From JALXDT01 sp964634755 (GTDB taxonomy: Bacteria > Acidobacteriota > Aminicenantia > JAMOAD01), in NCBI GenBank assembly GCA_964634755.1, contig CAZWJH010000016.1, positions 1-33,435 of the forward strand: a DNA stretch of 33,435 nucleotides. Direction: 5' to 3'. The notes beneath the pieces were generated by a model that worked only from the letters and a program-made list of their open reading frames with translations, was not told where the DNA came from and did no database searches. Both the position numbers and the translations under genes were made by a program. Each line of letters opens with the position of its first letter. The first letter of the stretch is position 1. This document shows positions 7,848 through 15,641 of the stretch, piece by piece.

Positions 7848-8636
7848 ATGTTAAGAAGTCTTTTTTCGGCTGCATCAGGGATGCAGGCTCAGGCTTTAAA
7901 TATTGATGTTATTTCCCACAATCTTGCAAATGTTAATACTGTGGGTTTTAAAAAATCAAGGACAGAGTTTGAAGATTTGCTTTACAATACTATAAGGGAA
8001 CCCGGAGCAAAGTCTACGATTAATACCGAGATTCCCACGGGAATTCAGGTCGGGCTCGGCTCAAGGGTTATAGGTATAAATAAGATTTTTTCTCAGGGTA
8101 ATTTTAAACGCACTGGTAATCCTCTTGATTTGGTTATAGAAGGGGATGGTTTTTTTCAGGTTACACTTCCTGACGGAAGTATTGCTTATACGAGGAGCGG
8201 AAGTTTTTCAAAGGATTCCACCGGAAGAGTTGTCACTCCCGAAGGATACCCTCTTGAACCGCCTTTGAACATTCCTGCGGATGCAATAAGCGTGACAATA
8301 GGAAATGATGGAACGGTTTCCGTTATAAGTCCTGGAGCTACAACAGCAACACAAATAGGTTCAATTCAGCTTGCAAAATTCATAAATCCTGCCGGTTTGA
8401 AGAGTATAGGTAAAAATCTCTTTATACAAACAACCTCTTCCGGAGATCCGATACTCGGAACACCGGGGCTTGATGGTTTCGGGACAATTGCACAGGGATT
8501 TCAGGAACTTTCCAATGTTGATATTGTAGAGGAATTGGTGGAGATGATTATTGCTCAGAGAGCCTATGAAACAAATGCGAGATCTGTTAGAACTGCCGAT
8601 GAAATGCTCAACAGGGCAATTAATCTCGGAAGATAA
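7848..8636 (+). CDS. flgG: Flagellar distal rod protein FlgG
   Basis: A 262-residue distal rod subunit, close to the usual 260. The N-terminus LRSLFSAASGMQAQALNIDVISHNLANVNTVGFKK is nearly the family consensus in its parts (SAASGM, NLANVNT-GFKK). The core has GDGFFQVTLPDGSIAYTRSGSF. The C-terminus has ELSNVDIVEELVEMIIAQRAYE and NARSVRTADEML, which are FlgG hallmarks. GGAGGTG precedes the ATG, 14 bases after flgF. No oddity seen. Confidence 0.96.
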   Translation: MLRSLFSAASGMQAQALNIDVISHNLANVNTVGFKKSRTEFEDLLYNTIREPGAKSTINTEIPTGIQVGLGSRVIGINKIFSQGNFKRTGNPLDLVIEGDGFFQVTLPDGSIAYTRSGSFSKDSTGRVVTPEGYPLEPPLNIPADAISVTIGNDGTVSVISPGATTATQIGSIQLAKFINPAGLKSIGKNLFIQTTSSGDPILGTPGLDGFGTIAQGFQELSNVDIVEELVEMIIAQRAYETNARSVRTADEMLNRAINLGR

Positions 8637-8642
8637 GGTAAG

Positions 8643-9575
8643 ATGGAAAAAAGAAAATTATTTTTTATCTTATTTTTAATAATTACCTCCTTTTTAAGTG
8701 CCAATGTTTTGGTGCAGCTTAAATATAATACTATTCCCAAAGGGAATGTTCTTTATTTAAAGGATATTGCATCTGTTTACAGCAACTATGAAAGTTTAAA
8801 GGAGAAAGTTGAAAATATTCTTATCTCAAAGGGAAATCTTCCCGATAAGATTGATAAGAAAACAGTTTATATGAAACTTATAAACTATGGAATAAACCAC
8901 TTTAATGTTACAGGACCCAAAGAAGTTTTAATTCTTAAAAAGAGGGCAAAAACTTATAATTTGTATCTAAAAAAAAGAATAGAGGCGTATGTGAAGCAAC
9001 AGTTTCCCTATGCAACTTCTTTGAAAATAGTATATCAGAAAATACCTGAGATAAAAGCTTTTAAAGGAGAAGCTGTTAAAATAATCAGATATGGAAAGGG
9101 GTTTTCAAACTCTTTTCTTTTAAAGGTTTTGCTTGTTAAAAATAAAAATATAGTGGAGCAAAAGTTTGCTCAGATTTTTGTAAAGGTTTGGGCAAAAGTT
9201 CCTGTTGCAAAGCATTTTATACCGAGAGGAAAGATTCTAAGTTTAAGTGATATCAGATGGGAGATTAGAGAAGTTAATTATTCAAATCATAAGTTTGTCA
9301 AAGATCCGAACTTTTTGATAGGGAAAAAGGCAAAATATTCGGTAAATCCGGGAAATGTTATCGTTGAAAATCTTTTGATGAATAAGGTTAGTGTTAAGAG
9401 AGGAGATCTGGTTAAGATAATTTTAAAGTATAATTACATTAAAATTACCTCTGTTGGTAAAGCAATTACCGGCGGAGAACTCGGAAAATTAATAAGAGTG
9501 CTGAATCTAAAATCAAGAAAAATTTTAATGGGAAAGGTTGTTGGGGATGATATAGTGGAGGTGTCGGTACTATGA
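8643..9575 (+). CDS. flgA: Flagellar P-ring assembly chaperone FlgA
   Basis: A 310-residue periplasmic chaperone that helps FlgI build the P ring. It has a signal peptide (about 1-19, ending FLSA). An N-terminal region of about 160 residues has little recognisable identity. The C-terminal SAF/FlgA part is clear: KVPVAKHFIPRGKILSLSDI, then LIGKKAKYSVNPGNVI and VKRGDLVKII, ending in GGELGKLIRVLNLKSRKILMGKV. It is longer than the ~220 residues of E. coli FlgA, through the N-terminal half, as in many non-enteric bacteria. It starts 6 bases after flgG and overlaps flgH by 4 bases (ATGA). Confidence 0.85.
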   Translation: MEKRKLFFILFLIITSFLSANVLVQLKYNTIPKGNVLYLKDIASVYSNYESLKEKVENILISKGNLPDKIDKKTVYMKLINYGINHFNVTGPKEVLILKKRAKTYNLYLKKRIEAYVKQQFPYATSLKIVYQKIPEIKAFKGEAVKIIRYGKGFSNSFLLKVLLVKNKNIVEQKFAQIFVKVWAKVPVAKHFIPRGKILSLSDIRWEIREVNYSNHKFVKDPNFLIGKKAKYSVNPGNVIVENLLMNKVSVKRGDLVKIILKYNYIKITSVGKAITGGELGKLIRVLNLKSRKILMGKVVGDDIVEVSVL

Positions 9576-10204
9576 AGAAAATAACAATTTTTATTATATT
9601 TGTGGTTTTCGCTTTTTGTTTAAGCGCTCAGGATACTCCCGGTCACAGAGCCTCATTATGGAATAAAGGTTCAAAATCACTTTTCAATGATCCAAAAGCA
9701 AGCCAAATAAATGATATAGTTATTATTAAGGTGGAGGAGAGCACAAAGGCTGAAAATTCTGCGAATAGTAAGACTCAAAAATCAGCGTCGAGCTCAATGG
9801 GAATCAGCAAATTCCTGGGTTTTGAAACGACTCTTGCAGGTAAAATAAATTCAAGCTTTGATCCCACAAGCCTTTTCGGAGGGACAGCTTCCAAAAAGGA
9901 TGAAGGGACAGGCTCAACTCAAGCAACAACGAAAATCCAGAGCTATATAGCGGCAAAGGTTGTCGAAGTGCTTCCCAATGGAAATCTGATTATTGAGGCT
10001 AAAAAGGAAATTATTATAAATAATGAAAAGCAAACAATGGTTTTAAGAGGAATGATAAGACCGAGGGATATTGATTACAATAATATTGTTTCTTCCAATG
10101 CTGTGGCTGATGTTCAAATAATGGTAAAGGGTAAAGGGCCAATAGCTGAGCAGCAGAGAAGAGGCTGGTTATCATGGCTTTTGAGCTTAATCTGGCCGTT
10201 TTAG
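9572..10204 (+). CDS. flgH: Flagellar L-ring protein FlgH
   Basis: A 210-residue outer-membrane ring protein around the flagellar rod. Family features are SLWNKGSKSLFNDPKASQINDIVIIKVEES, a Ser/Thr/Ala-rich middle, YIAAKVVEVLPNGNLIIEAKKEI and LRGMIRPRDIDYNNIVSS. FlgH is normally a lipoprotein, but here the only N-terminal Cys (about residue 17) is in FAFCLSA with Phe at -1, which is not a usable lipobox. LSAQ instead looks like a signal peptidase I site. The C-terminus is also unusual: a basic stretch then WLSWLLSLIWPF, a hydrophobic tail. Overlaps flgA by 4 bases; flgI follows after 9. The L ring implies an outer membrane. Confidence 0.9.
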   Translation: MKKITIFIIFVVFAFCLSAQDTPGHRASLWNKGSKSLFNDPKASQINDIVIIKVEESTKAENSANSKTQKSASSSMGISKFLGFETTLAGKINSSFDPTSLFGGTASKKDEGTGSTQATTKIQSYIAAKVVEVLPNGNLIIEAKKEIIINNEKQTMVLRGMIRPRDIDYNNIVSSNAVADVQIMVKGKGPIAEQQRRGWLSWLLSLIWPF

Positions 10205-10213
10205 AGGTTTAAA

Positions 10214-11314
10214 ATGAGAAAAAGAAAGTTATTTACTGTTTTTATGGTTTTATTTTCGGTTTCGGTTTTTGTTTTTTCAAGCAGTGTTAGATTAAAGGAT
10301 ATTTCAACATTTGAGGGAGTTAGGGATAATGTGTTAATTGGATACGGTCTTGTTGTTGGTCTTGATGGTACAGGTGATACCACTCAGAATAAATTTACCT
10401 TTCAGGCAATAGCAAATATGCTTGCAAAAATGGGAATAACAGTAAATCCCAAAGAATTTCAGCTAAGAAATGTTGCATCTGTTATGGTTACCGCAAGTTT
10501 ACCTCCTTTCGCGAGATCAGGTAGCAAAGTTGATGTTACAGTATCTTCAATAGGAAGTGCCAAGAGTATTCAAGGGGGAGTTCTTCTTCTAACTCCGCTT
10601 AAGGCTGGTGACGGGCAGGTTTATGCTGTTGCTCAGGGGCCTATTTCAATCGGAGGTTATAATGCTGGAAGAGGCGGAGGAAATGTTAGAAAAAATCATC
10701 CGACTGTTGGTGTGATTCCCAATGGGGCTACTGTTGAAAAGGAGGTACCCTTTACTTTTAACACTGAAAATTATCTTAATATCGTGCTTTACAACCCTGA
10801 TTTTACAACATCAACAAGGGTTGCTGAGAAGATTAATTCGCTCGTTGGAAAAGGAACGGCTATTCCACTTGATTCCGCAACTATTAAGGTTAAGATTCCT
10901 GCTGAGTACAGAGGGAAAGTTGTTAATTTTGCCTCTCTTCTTGAAAATATAACACTTACGCCTGACAGCAAAGCTGTTATAGTTATTAATGAAAGAACAG
11001 GTACGATTGTGTTTGGTGAAAATGTCAAAATAGGAAAAGTGGCAATTGCTCATGGTAACCTTACTGTTTCAATTCAAACACAGCCTATAATATCCCAACC
11101 TGCGCCCCTTTCTCAAGGACAGACAACAACTGCCAATGTAACTCAGACGACTGTTGAAGAGGAGAAGGCATCTTTTCTAATGATGGAAGGGCCTACGGTG
11201 GGGGATCTTGTTAAAGCACTGAACAGTATAGGTGCCACTCCGAGGGATATAATTGCAATACTTGAGGCTATAAAAAGGGCTGGAGCAATTGAAGCAGAGA
11301 TAAAGATAATGTAA
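10214..11314 (+). CDS. flgI: Flagellar P-ring protein FlgI
   Basis: A 366-residue periplasmic ring protein with a signal peptide (about 1-22, ending VFSSS). It shows the FlgI signature almost throughout: VRLKDISTFEGVRDN, LIGYGLVVGLDGTGD, NVASVMVTASLPPFARSGSKVDV, GGVLLLTPLKAGDG and VYAVAQGPISIGG. The C-terminal VGDLVKALNSIGATPRDIIAILEAIKRAGAIEAEI is equally typical. A Gln/Thr-rich loop near residues 290-320 varies in the family. Length is normal. GAGGT precedes the ATG. Its stop (TAA, 11312-11314) shares one base with the flgJ start codon. Confidence 0.96.
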   Translation: MRKRKLFTVFMVLFSVSVFVFSSSVRLKDISTFEGVRDNVLIGYGLVVGLDGTGDTTQNKFTFQAIANMLAKMGITVNPKEFQLRNVASVMVTASLPPFARSGSKVDVTVSSIGSAKSIQGGVLLLTPLKAGDGQVYAVAQGPISIGGYNAGRGGGNVRKNHPTVGVIPNGATVEKEVPFTFNTENYLNIVLYNPDFTTSTRVAEKINSLVGKGTAIPLDSATIKVKIPAEYRGKVVNFASLLENITLTPDSKAVIVINERTGTIVFGENVKIGKVAIAHGNLTVSIQTQPIISQPAPLSQGQTTTANVTQTTVEEEKASFLMMEGPTVGDLVKALNSIGATPRDIIAILEAIKRAGAIEAEIKIM

Positions 11315-12189
11315 TGAGTACGGGATTTGGAAATATACCTGTTGTAGATCCATTTTTGCTTGTAAAATCAAGCGAAAAGATTAATACTCCGGATCTTTCC
11401 AAACTAAGCCCGGAAGAAAAAAAAGAAAAATTAAAGGAGATAGCCTCTCAGTTTGAAGAAATCTTTATTGAAACACTTCTTAAGACAGCAAGAGAGGCAG
11501 AGAAAATAATAAAAAAAGATGAGGATAATTTTGGTTTGAACCTTGGATTTTACAGAGAGATGCAGGATTATTATTTAAGCCAGAGTATTGTTGCCAATGG
11601 AGGACTTGGCCTTCAGGATTTGATAGTTGAACAATTAATGAAAAAACTTGATATGACCCAAAATAGTTCAATTCCTCTTAAAGAGAATAAAGAACTTATA
11701 AAACCTTCAAAAGATTTAAAGACTAATGTGGCTCTTAACTTGAACTTCGTAAGGCCTGTAAGTGGAGAAATAAGCTCTTCTTTCGGATGGAGGATAGATC
11801 CTTTCACAGGAAAAAGATCTTATCATAGGGGAATTGATATTAAAGCAAAAGAGGGAATTCCTGTGAAGTCAGCAGAGAGCGGAGAAGTGATTTTTGCAGG
11901 GAAAAAAGGAGGATACGGGAATCTTGTTATAATAGAGCATAGTGGAGGTTATAAAACTTATTATGCTCATCTTGAGGAGATAGAAGTTAAGAAAGGGGAT
12001 AGTGTGGCTAAAGGAACTATTATAGGAAAAGTGGGGAGTACGGGAAGATCCACTGGCCCCCATCTTCACTTTGAAATAAGGAGAGGAGATAGAGTTCTCA
12101 ATCCTTTGAGTGAGTTAAAAAATTTCAAGTTTAAGGAAAAAATTCCGAATACAAAGGTGGAGAATTATGATAAGAGGAGGATCTTATGA
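11314..12189 (+). CDS. flgJ: FlgJ-like rod-capping protein fused to an M23 peptidase
   Basis: A 291-residue two-domain protein. The N-terminal half (about 25-120) is a rod-binding FlgJ domain: IASQFEEIFIETLLKTARE, then FYREMQDYYLSQSIVANGGLGLQDLI. The C-terminal half (about 145-270) is an M23/LytM zinc endopeptidase with HRGID (His171, Asp175) and HLHFE (His250, His252), the complete metal and catalytic set. In enterobacterial FlgJ the second domain is a glucosaminidase; here a peptide-bond hydrolase would open peptidoglycan for the growing rod (inference). There is no signal peptide, consistent with type III export. It overlaps flgI by 1 base and flgM by 4. The flgI-flgJ order supports the assignment. 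Confidence 0.88.
   Translation: MSTGFGNIPVVDPFLLVKSSEKINTPDLSKLSPEEKKEKLKEIASQFEEIFIETLLKTAREAEKIIKKDEDNFGLNLGFYREMQDYYLSQSIVANGGLGLQDLIVEQLMKKLDMTQNSSIPLKENKELIKPSKDLKTNVALNLNFVRPVSGEISSSFGWRIDPFTGKRSYHRGIDIKAKEGIPVKSAESGEVIFAGKKGGYGNLVIIEHSGGYKTYYAHLEEIEVKKGDSVAKGTIIGKVGSTGRSTGPHLHFEIRRGDRVLNPLSELKNFKFKEKIPNTKVENYDKRRIL
12125..12151 (+). promoter_or_regulatory. Candidate sigma-28 (FliA) promoter before flgM
   Basis: TCAAGTTT (12125-12132), 11 bases, then TCCGAATA (12144-12151), against the consensus TAAAGTTT-N11-GCCGATAA. That is 7 of 8 and 5 of 8 matches with exact spacing, 34 bases before the flgM ATG and inside the end of flgJ. A separate late promoter for flgM is known in enterics. In AT-rich coding DNA this match could be chance. 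Confidence 0.3.
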
Positions 12190-12494
12190 AGGTTATTAAG
12201 ACGAATGATGTTGAAAAAAGCTCGGAAATTCTGAGAAATAAGGTTGAAAAAACTAAAGGTAAAGGAAGTAAAGGTTTAGAGAATCAGGCTGAGAGCAGTG
12301 TTGATATAGTTGATATTTCAAAAGAGAGTGAGGTTCTTTATAAAGCAAAGAAGGAGATTGATAAGTTGCCGGATGTTAGAAAGGAAAAAGTTGAAGCCAT
12401 AAAGGATAAAGTGGAGAATAATGAGTATAAAGTTGACGAAGGAAAAGTTGCAGATAAAATTTTGGAAGAAAGTATTATTGATGAGTTAGTGTAA
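12186..12494 (+). CDS. flgM: Anti-sigma-28 factor FlgM
   Basis: A 102-residue protein with FlgM-type organisation: a charged, probably disordered N-terminal half and a C-terminal sigma-28-binding half. The diagnostic part is DIVDISKES followed by LPDVRKEKVEAIKDKVENNEYKVD and GKVADKILEESI. FlgM would hold FliA (not in this window) inactive until the hook is complete, and is then exported through the flagellum. Strong site GAGGAGG before ATG 12186; it overlaps flgJ by 4 bases. A possible late promoter lies within flgJ. Length is normal (about 90-100). Confidence 0.9.
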   Translation: MKVIKTNDVEKSSEILRNKVEKTKGKGSKGLENQAESSVDIVDISKESEVLYKAKKEIDKLPDVRKEKVEAIKDKVENNEYKVDEGKVADKILEESIIDELV

Positions 12495-12495
12495 A

Positions 12496-12813
12496 ATGGC
12501 TGAAATAGGAAAGATTAACAGAAATACTCCCAAACCTTTTCCTGTAATCAGAAAGTCCAATGATCCGTTAAAACCAGAAACAGGAGAGGTGGAATTTTCT
12601 CAGTATCTTTCCGAAACAGATGAAGCTCAGAGAAAAGAAGTGCAAGGTACGGCGGAAACAGAGGGCTCTATAATAAGAGATGATGAAAGAAGAAAAAAGT
12701 TAAGATTGAAAGAGGAGAAAAGAGAAAAAGATGAAAAGAATGAAAATGAAAAAGAGGAAAAAGAGCTTGATGAAGATGAAGAGGAAGGAACAATAATAGA
12801 TGTAGAGGTTTAA
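12496..12813 (+). CDS. Unknown small charged protein between flgM and flgN
   Basis: A 105-residue protein I do not recognise. The N-terminal third (about 1-35) is of mixed composition with several Pro (RNTPKPFPVIRK) and a short FSQYLSET segment. The rest, from about residue 40, is extremely charged with long Lys/Glu/Asp runs and is probably disordered or a single alpha-helix. It ends in an acidic stretch plus TIIDVEV. There is no signal peptide or membrane segment. It starts 1 base after the flgM stop and ends 1 base before flgN, with little ribosome site of its own, so it is probably translationally coupled. Its place next to the FlgM and FlgN genes suggests a role in late export or junction assembly, but that is context only. 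Confidence 0.65.
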   Translation: MAEIGKINRNTPKPFPVIRKSNDPLKPETGEVEFSQYLSETDEAQRKEVQGTAETEGSIIRDDERRKKLRLKEEKREKDEKNENEKEEKELDEDEEEGTIIDVEV

Positions 12814-12814
12814 A

Positions 12815-13303
12815 ATGAAGGATACAAAGGAAAAAATTTTTAAAGAGTTTTATCTTTTTATGAAAGATTATTTGAAAGTTCTTAAAGAAGCATTTAATGA
12901 AAGTATAAAATTAAGAGATGCTTTGAGAAAAAATGATATAAGTTTAATTGAAAAAGATATTTCAAAGGTTGAAAACCTTGAAATTAAGATAAAAATTTTG
13001 GAAGAAACAAAGGAAAATATCCTTTTAAAAATGGCAAAGGCATTAGGAATAAGAAAATCTGAAATTAATTGGGATTTGATAGAGAGAGAGGGAGGAAAAG
13101 AGATTTCAGAACTGGGAAAGACTATAGAAAATAGTTTGAGTAAATTAATAGATGTTAATATTGTTAATAAGCTTGTTATAGAAAAACTTATCCTTTTTAA
13201 TCTTTCAATGAGGAGGATAATAAATAGCAATAAAGATGAGCATCTTTATGATAATAAAGGGGATATTACTGTAAATGAATCGTCATTATTAGGGGAGGTC
13301 TGA
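12815..13303 (+). CDS. flgN: FlgN-like export chaperone for FlgK and FlgL
   Basis: A 162-residue, almost wholly helical cytoplasmic protein. It fits the FlgN family in length (about 140-160), the heptad-rich N-terminal half (LKVLKEAFNESIKLRDALRK), the central ISLIEKDISKVENLEIKIKIL and a C-terminal FNLSMRRIINS helix with YDNKGD close to the end. Sequence identity in this family is low, so position matters: it sits directly before flgK and flgL, whose products FlgN protects and delivers to the export gate. AGAGGT precedes the ATG. It ends 1 base before flgK, implying coupled translation of chaperone and client. Confidence 0.78.
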   Translation: MKDTKEKIFKEFYLFMKDYLKVLKEAFNESIKLRDALRKNDISLIEKDISKVENLEIKIKILEETKENILLKMAKALGIRKSEINWDLIEREGGKEISELGKTIENSLSKLIDVNIVNKLVIEKLILFNLSMRRIINSNKDEHLYDNKGDITVNESSLLGEV

Positions 13304-13304
13304 G

Positions 13305-14744
13305 ATGGTGGATCTTTTCAGCTCTCTTGAGCTTGCGAAAAAGAGTCTTTTAACCCATCAATTTGTCTTTCATGTGATTGGACACAATATAGCAAATGTT
13401 AATACTCCTGAGTATTCAAGACAGAGAGTTGAGCTTGGGGTTGTAAGACCTCTGAAGTTGGGATTCAGGTCGGTTGGAGTTGGTGTTGATGTAATTAAGG
13501 TTCATGGGATAAGGGATAAATATCTTGAATATCAAATACAAAAGGAATTACAAACAAAAGGGAAAGCTTCTTCTTTAGGGGGGGCTTTTAAAATAATAGA
13601 AGCAGTTTTTCAGGAGCAGACTGATACGGGAATCTCAAAGATTATGGAAAACTTTTTTAATTCATGGAATGATCTTGCAAACAATCCCACTGGTATGCCG
13701 GAAAGAACAACAGTTCTAAATAATGCTAAAGTTTTAGCTGATAAGATAAGGGAATCTTACAGACGATTAAGAGAGCAACAGGCAGTGCAAAACAATGATG
13801 TTGCTCTTATGATAGAGGATATAAATGAGTTAGGAGATGAGATTGCAACTTTAAATCAACAAATTACTGAGGGAGAAGTTGGTGGGGCTGAGATGAATGA
13901 TTTGAGGGATAGAAGAAACAAACTACTTCAGGATTTGGGAGAAAAGGTAGGTATAAATGTGTATGAGAATGAAATGGGACAGGTAACTGTTGAAATAGGT
14001 GGAAGGCCATTTGTAGTGGGTAATCAGACAAATCATCTTCAGGTCCAGAAGGATGCTTCGAATTACAATTATTATGATGTTTACATAAATGAAGCTGATC
14101 ATTTGGTTGATATTACATATCAAATCAACGGAGGAGAGTTAAACGGCCTGATTGAAATGAGAGATACATATATCCCTGAGTATATAAAAAGATTGGATAA
14201 TCTTGCTTATGGTTTGATTACGAATGTAAACAATTTGCATAGCACAGGTTTTGATCTTAATGGGAACACTGGTGTGAACTTCTTTACTCCTTTTACTCCT
14301 GTTGCTCCGGGAGATTATACCGGAGCCGCCGCTCACATTGAGGTTAATCCTACTATTGCCGATGATCCTGAGGCAATAGCAGCATCGTCAGCTCTTGGAG
14401 AAGTGGGGAACAATGAAATAGCACTTGCTATAGCTGATCTTGAAAGAGCGTATGATACTGTTGATAGTGATAATGATGGAACTTTTGATTATGGAACATT
14501 TCATGATTATTATCATCAATTGGTAACTCTTGTTGGAGCCCAAGCTAAGGATGCATATACAAGAGAAGCAGCTCAGGAAGAAATCTTGCTGAGTTTAAAG
14601 GACAGAAGAAGTGAGGTTTCCTCTGTTTCTCTTGATGAAGAGAGTGCAACTTTAATTCAGTTTGAAAAAGCATATCAGGTAATGGCAAGGTTTATGGGCG
14701 TTGTAGATAAGATGGCAGATATAATGGTTAATCTTGGGAGGTGA
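13305..14744 (+). CDS. flgK: Hook-filament junction protein FlgK (HAP1)
   Basis: A 479-residue protein joining hook and filament. It has the rod/hook-type N-terminus (LFSSLELAKKSLLTHQF, GHNIANVNTPEYSRQRVEL), the FlgK segment MENFFNSWNDLANNPTGMPERTTVLNNA, and a C-terminal helix (SLDEESATLIQFEKAYQVMARFMGVVDKM). It is shorter than E. coli FlgK (547), mainly in the middle domains. An unusual detail is a DxDxDG loop near residues 387-395 (Asp387, Asp389, Asp391, Gly392, Asp395), like a calcium-binding loop. GGGGAGGT precedes ATG 13305; flgL starts 3 bases after the stop. Confidence 0.95.
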   Translation: MVDLFSSLELAKKSLLTHQFVFHVIGHNIANVNTPEYSRQRVELGVVRPLKLGFRSVGVGVDVIKVHGIRDKYLEYQIQKELQTKGKASSLGGAFKIIEAVFQEQTDTGISKIMENFFNSWNDLANNPTGMPERTTVLNNAKVLADKIRESYRRLREQQAVQNNDVALMIEDINELGDEIATLNQQITEGEVGGAEMNDLRDRRNKLLQDLGEKVGINVYENEMGQVTVEIGGRPFVVGNQTNHLQVQKDASNYNYYDVYINEADHLVDITYQINGGELNGLIEMRDTYIPEYIKRLDNLAYGLITNVNNLHSTGFDLNGNTGVNFFTPFTPVAPGDYTGAAAHIEVNPTIADDPEAIAASSALGEVGNNEIALAIADLERAYDTVDSDNDGTFDYGTFHDYYHQLVTLVGAQAKDAYTREAAQEEILLSLKDRRSEVSSVSLDEESATLIQFEKAYQVMARFMGVVDKMADIMVNLGR

Positions 14745-14747
14745 TAA

Positions 14748-15635
14748 ATGAGAGCGAATGAAAGTATCTGGTACAGAGATTCCCTTTTTTACATTAATCT
14801 TACGAAATTAAGATATGATGAAGCAATAAAGCAAACTACTTCCGGGAAAAAGATAAATAAAATTTCCGATGATCCTTCCGGCGCGGCTTTTGCTCTTGGT
14901 TTAAAGGACAGAAGAGGGCAGATAGAGCAGTTTTTAAGGAATCTTGATGCCGCACGAATTTATCTTGCGAATGCGGAAGATGTTCTAAATAAAGTTCAAA
15001 CGGTTTTAAATAAAGCTATTACGGATGCTAGTCAGGGAGCTACAGATACAATGGGGCTTGAACAAAAAAGGATTATAGCCAATGATATAGATCAATTAAG
15101 AAATCAAATAATGGATCTTGCAAATACCAGAGTTATGAACAGATATCTTTTCTCCGGGACTTTGACTGATACAAAACCTTTTACTGAAGTAGGAGGAGCA
15201 ATTGTTTACAATGGCAATTCAAATAATATAGATATTCAGATAGGGTATTCTATAAGGGTTACTACAAATCTTTCGGGGAATCAGGTTTTTACCAATCCAA
15301 CAGCCAATGTATTTGAAGTATTAGCAAACATAAGAGATCATTTGAATGCGGGTGATTCCAGCGCTGTTGCGTCTGATATAGAAGATCTCGGAGCTGTGGT
15401 TGATAATATAGCGTATCAGAGAAGTATAATAGGAAACAGAATGAGTGAGCTTGATATTATGAAAAATAATTTAAAGGAATTTTCAACAAATCTTCAGGAA
15501 AAGATATCCTCAATAGAAGATGCTGATATGGCGGAAGCCATCTCAAATTTGACAAAAGAGGAAACAGCTTTGAGGGTTACACTTCAAAGTGTTTCAAGAA
15601 TTCAAAGATTGACATTATTTGATTATCTGGGATAA
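14748..15635 (+). CDS. flgL: Hook-filament junction protein FlgL (HAP3)
   Basis: A 295-residue flagellin-like protein forming the second junction zone. N-terminal flagellin motif: TSGKKINKISDDPSGAAFALGLKDR, followed by FLRNLDAARIYLANAEDVL. The RVMNRYLFSGTLTDTKPF segment is characteristic of FlgL rather than flagellin. The C-terminal helix (IGNRMSELDIMKNNLKEF, then EDADMAEAISNLTKEETALRVTLQSVSRI) is complete. GGGAGGTGATAA precedes the ATG. No flagellin gene lies in this window. Confidence 0.94.
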   Translation: MRANESIWYRDSLFYINLTKLRYDEAIKQTTSGKKINKISDDPSGAAFALGLKDRRGQIEQFLRNLDAARIYLANAEDVLNKVQTVLNKAITDASQGATDTMGLEQKRIIANDIDQLRNQIMDLANTRVMNRYLFSGTLTDTKPFTEVGGAIVYNGNSNNIDIQIGYSIRVTTNLSGNQVFTNPTANVFEVLANIRDHLNAGDSSAVASDIEDLGAVVDNIAYQRSIIGNRMSELDIMKNNLKEFSTNLQEKISSIEDADMAEAISNLTKEETALRVTLQSVSRIQRLTLFDYLG

Positions 15636-15641
15636 TAGGGA

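Noticed and set aside
10789..11053. Open frames on the minus strand inside flgI.
   Set aside because: They lie wholly within a strongly conserved gene on the other strand, have no recognisable product and no ribosome site.
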